64,000 bases of DNA, taken from assembly GCF_031759225.1 (NCBI RefSeq), contig NZ_CP134494.1:2044501-2108500 (forward strand), written 5' to 3'. The DNA is from Mesobacillus jeotgali (GTDB lineage: Bacteria > Bacillota > Bacilli > Bacillales > Cytobacillaceae). The number at the start of each line of letters is the position of its first letter. The first letter of the stretch is position 1. This document shows positions 62,961 to 64,000 of the stretch, in pieces. Under the pieces are notes generated by a model. That model did no database searches, was not told where the DNA came from, and was given only the letters and a program-made list of their open reading frames with translations. The position numbers and the translations under genes are program-made.

Positions 62961-63155
62961 TTGAAAAAGAAACTTTCTTTGATTTTATTAGGTTTATTAG
63001 CGTTCGTCGCTTTATTCTCTACACTTTTATTTTTCAAGACCATTTTTTCGAATTTAATTCCTGAGTATAAGACAGCTGAAGCTATTCCTTTAGCCATTTT
63101 CTCAGGCTTTACATGGCTTGCACTTTCGATCACTGTAATTAGATTAGAGAGGTAG
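62961..63155 (+). CDS. Small membrane protein (64 aa)
   Basis: Two hydrophobic helices (about 5-26 and 42-60) joined by a polar loop. TTG has GAAGGAAG at 9 nt. First of four small ORFs in a row on this strand. Confidence 0.6.
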   Translation: MKKKLSLILLGLLAFVALFSTLLFFKTIFSNLIPEYKTAEAIPLAIFSGFTWLALSITVIRLER

Positions 63156-63203
63156 TTTTGGTGAGATTTGATTTAAAAGTAAAATCGGAAGTGGTGATTA
63201 ATT

Positions 63204-63347
63204 TTGAGATTTATTGATGACTTAGCAGGCTCTATTTATGATATTTTCAAATTCATCTTAAAGTCGCTTAGCTATTTTCTGGCAGGTATGATTATCGTAG
63301 CAATTCCAATGTATTTGATCGTTTGGGTATTTGGTTTGCTAGAGTAA
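63204..63347 (+). CDS. Small membrane protein (47 aa)
   Basis: TTG start after GTGGTGAT. The protein has one long hydrophobic helix (LSYFLAGMIIVAIPMYLIVW) after an amphipathic head (FIDDLAGSIYDIFKFI). It is too short for a family call. Confidence 0.5.
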   Translation: MRFIDDLAGSIYDIFKFILKSLSYFLAGMIIVAIPMYLIVWVFGLLE

Positions 63348-63393
63348 TGATTACTAGGAAAAGATAACTTTTTACAAAAAGGAGTAGGTCACA

Positions 63394-63561
63394 ATCAATA
63401 GTCCATTAAGTAAATTGCTTTTGTTTGGTGCCTTGCTATCTGCGATTCTCTCTTTTATTCTTGGCACAAAACTCGCTATACTGTCGGCGGGATTCCTTTT
63501 AGCCAATGCAGTCCTGCTTCAATCTTTGAAAAAAAAGAAGATGCAGGAAGGAGTTAAGTGA
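63394..63561 (+). CDS. Small membrane protein, possible ATC start (55 aa)
   Basis: AAAAAGGAG ends 9 nt before ATC 63394, and the frame then reads NSPLSKLLLFGALLSAILSF and on through a second helix to KKKKMQEGVK. No ATG or GTG lies near, and TTG 63415 (48 aa) has no ribosome site. Same situation as the ORF at 43932. The start codon is inferred. Confidence 0.45.
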   Translation: MNSPLSKLLLFGALLSAILSFILGTKLAILSAGFLLANAVLLQSLKKKKMQEGVK

Positions 63562-63562
63562 T

Positions 63563-63685
63563 TTGGAAAAAGGGAGAACGCATCCATTTGAAAAAACCAT
63601 TGGGCTAAAAGAGGCGTTAATCCAGGAAGGATTGACGCCTCTTTTTGTTGAATTACTTCTGGACGAAGGGTTTTTACCTAGATAA
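63563..63685 (+). CDS. Short ORF overlapped by a terminator (40 aa)
   Basis: TTG with AAGGAG 9 nt upstream opens a 40-residue frame (EKGRTHPFEKTIGLKEALI ... LLLDEGFLPR). A perfect-looking terminator lies inside it (63611-63641), so full-length mRNA may be rare. Either a real leader-like peptide or chance. Confidence 0.35.
   Translation: MEKGRTHPFEKTIGLKEALIQEGLTPLFVELLLDEGFLPR
63611..63646 (+). terminator. Strong intrinsic terminator
   Basis: GAGGCGTTAATCC pairs with GGATTGACGCCTC over 13 positions (one T-G pair) around AGGAA, followed by five T. Confidence 0.85.
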
Positions 63686-63713
63686 AAGAAAAAATTAGAG
63701 AGTAGTGAGAAAA

Positions 63714-64000
63714 ATGAATAAAAGTATCCCGTTCAGATTGATTGAACAAAAGGAAGGAACAGATAACTTAGTTATTGTCTTACCCGGGGCAGGTTACTCA
63801 ACTCAGGCTCCATTGTTATACTATACAACCGGGATATTTTACAATAAAGGCTTCGATGTATTACATATTAACTATTCGTTTAGCAGACAAGATCTTTCTT
63901 CACTAGATGAAAGGGAGCTGGCAACAGATGTACAACTTGTAATCGACACAGCAATCAATGGTAAAAAATACAGCAACCTGTATATAGTGGCTAAATCGAT
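63714..64000 (+). CDS. Alpha/beta hydrolase-like protein, 3' end outside window
   Basis: First 95 residues only. NLVIVLPGAGYSTQAPLLYY (18-37) is the first core strand with an oxyanion-type turn. YNKGFDVLHINYSF follows, and KYSNLYIVAKSI just precedes the expected nucleophile elbow, which is cut off. ATG 63714 has AGTGAG upstream. Substrate unknown. Confidence 0.7.
   Translation, partial: MNKSIPFRLIEQKEGTDNLVIVLPGAGYSTQAPLLYYTTGIFYNKGFDVLHINYSFSRQDLSSLDERELATDVQLVIDTAINGKKYSNLYIVAKS

Overview
The window looks like a chromosome segment of a low-GC Gram-positive of the Bacillaceae (Bacillus sensu lato). The evidence is AT-rich DNA, strong AGGAGG-type ribosome binding sites, many TTG/GTG starts, hairpin-plus-T-run terminators, and typical family members: PrsA, PaiB, DUF3231, DUF2812/PadR, OhrR-like, HelD, and a ydaO-type c-di-AMP riboswitch. 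No rRNA or tRNA gene was seen.

Layout. 1-0.9 kb: 3' part of a PrsA foldase. 1.1-29.6 kb: a dense defence island. It holds an XRE regulator, a stop-interrupted dsRBD-like ORF, a DEAH helicase, two UvrD-like SF1 helicases facing leftward, and then drmA-drmB-drmC and a C5-cytosine methyltransferase. These last four are the core of a class 2 DISARM system, without a recognisable drmE or drmD. A group IIC intron sits directly behind the drmC terminator. A 3.28-kb TnsB/TnsC-like transposon with TGT...ACA ends and a 6-bp target duplication sits between the methyltransferase and a HhH-GPD glycosylase. That glycosylase has features of a T:G mismatch enzyme and may repair deaminated 5-methylcytosine. 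A HelD-like helicase, an AIPR-like protein and a McrB/DUF2357 (McrBC-like) pair complete the island.

29.6-49.5 kb: mostly single genes and small operons. They include a MazG-like protein, SDR, PaiB, GNAT, NUDIX, HIT, PP2C, 2H phosphoesterase, a glutathione peroxidase/OhrR-like pair with a palindromic operator, a symporter behind a c-di-AMP riboswitch, cytidine deaminase, XRE and PadR operons (the DUF2812 partner of PadR is frameshifted), and canonical helD. 50.2-58.3 kb: a complete Wadjet type II operon (jetABCD). 59.5-64 kb: small zinc, NTF2-like and membrane proteins, an NCS2 permease, a deoxyribosyltransferase-like protein, and the start of an alpha/beta hydrolase gene.

Three intergenic tandem arrays (about 33.2, 43.3 and 58.6 kb) differ completely in sequence. 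They nevertheless share a 52-bp period (52-53 in the first), and in each one every unit carries an inverted repeat with 9-nt arms. This common architecture, the DISARM variant with its candidate glycosylase, and the mobile elements inserted into it are the points most worth a second look. All identifications come from reading motifs in the sequence; no database search was run.
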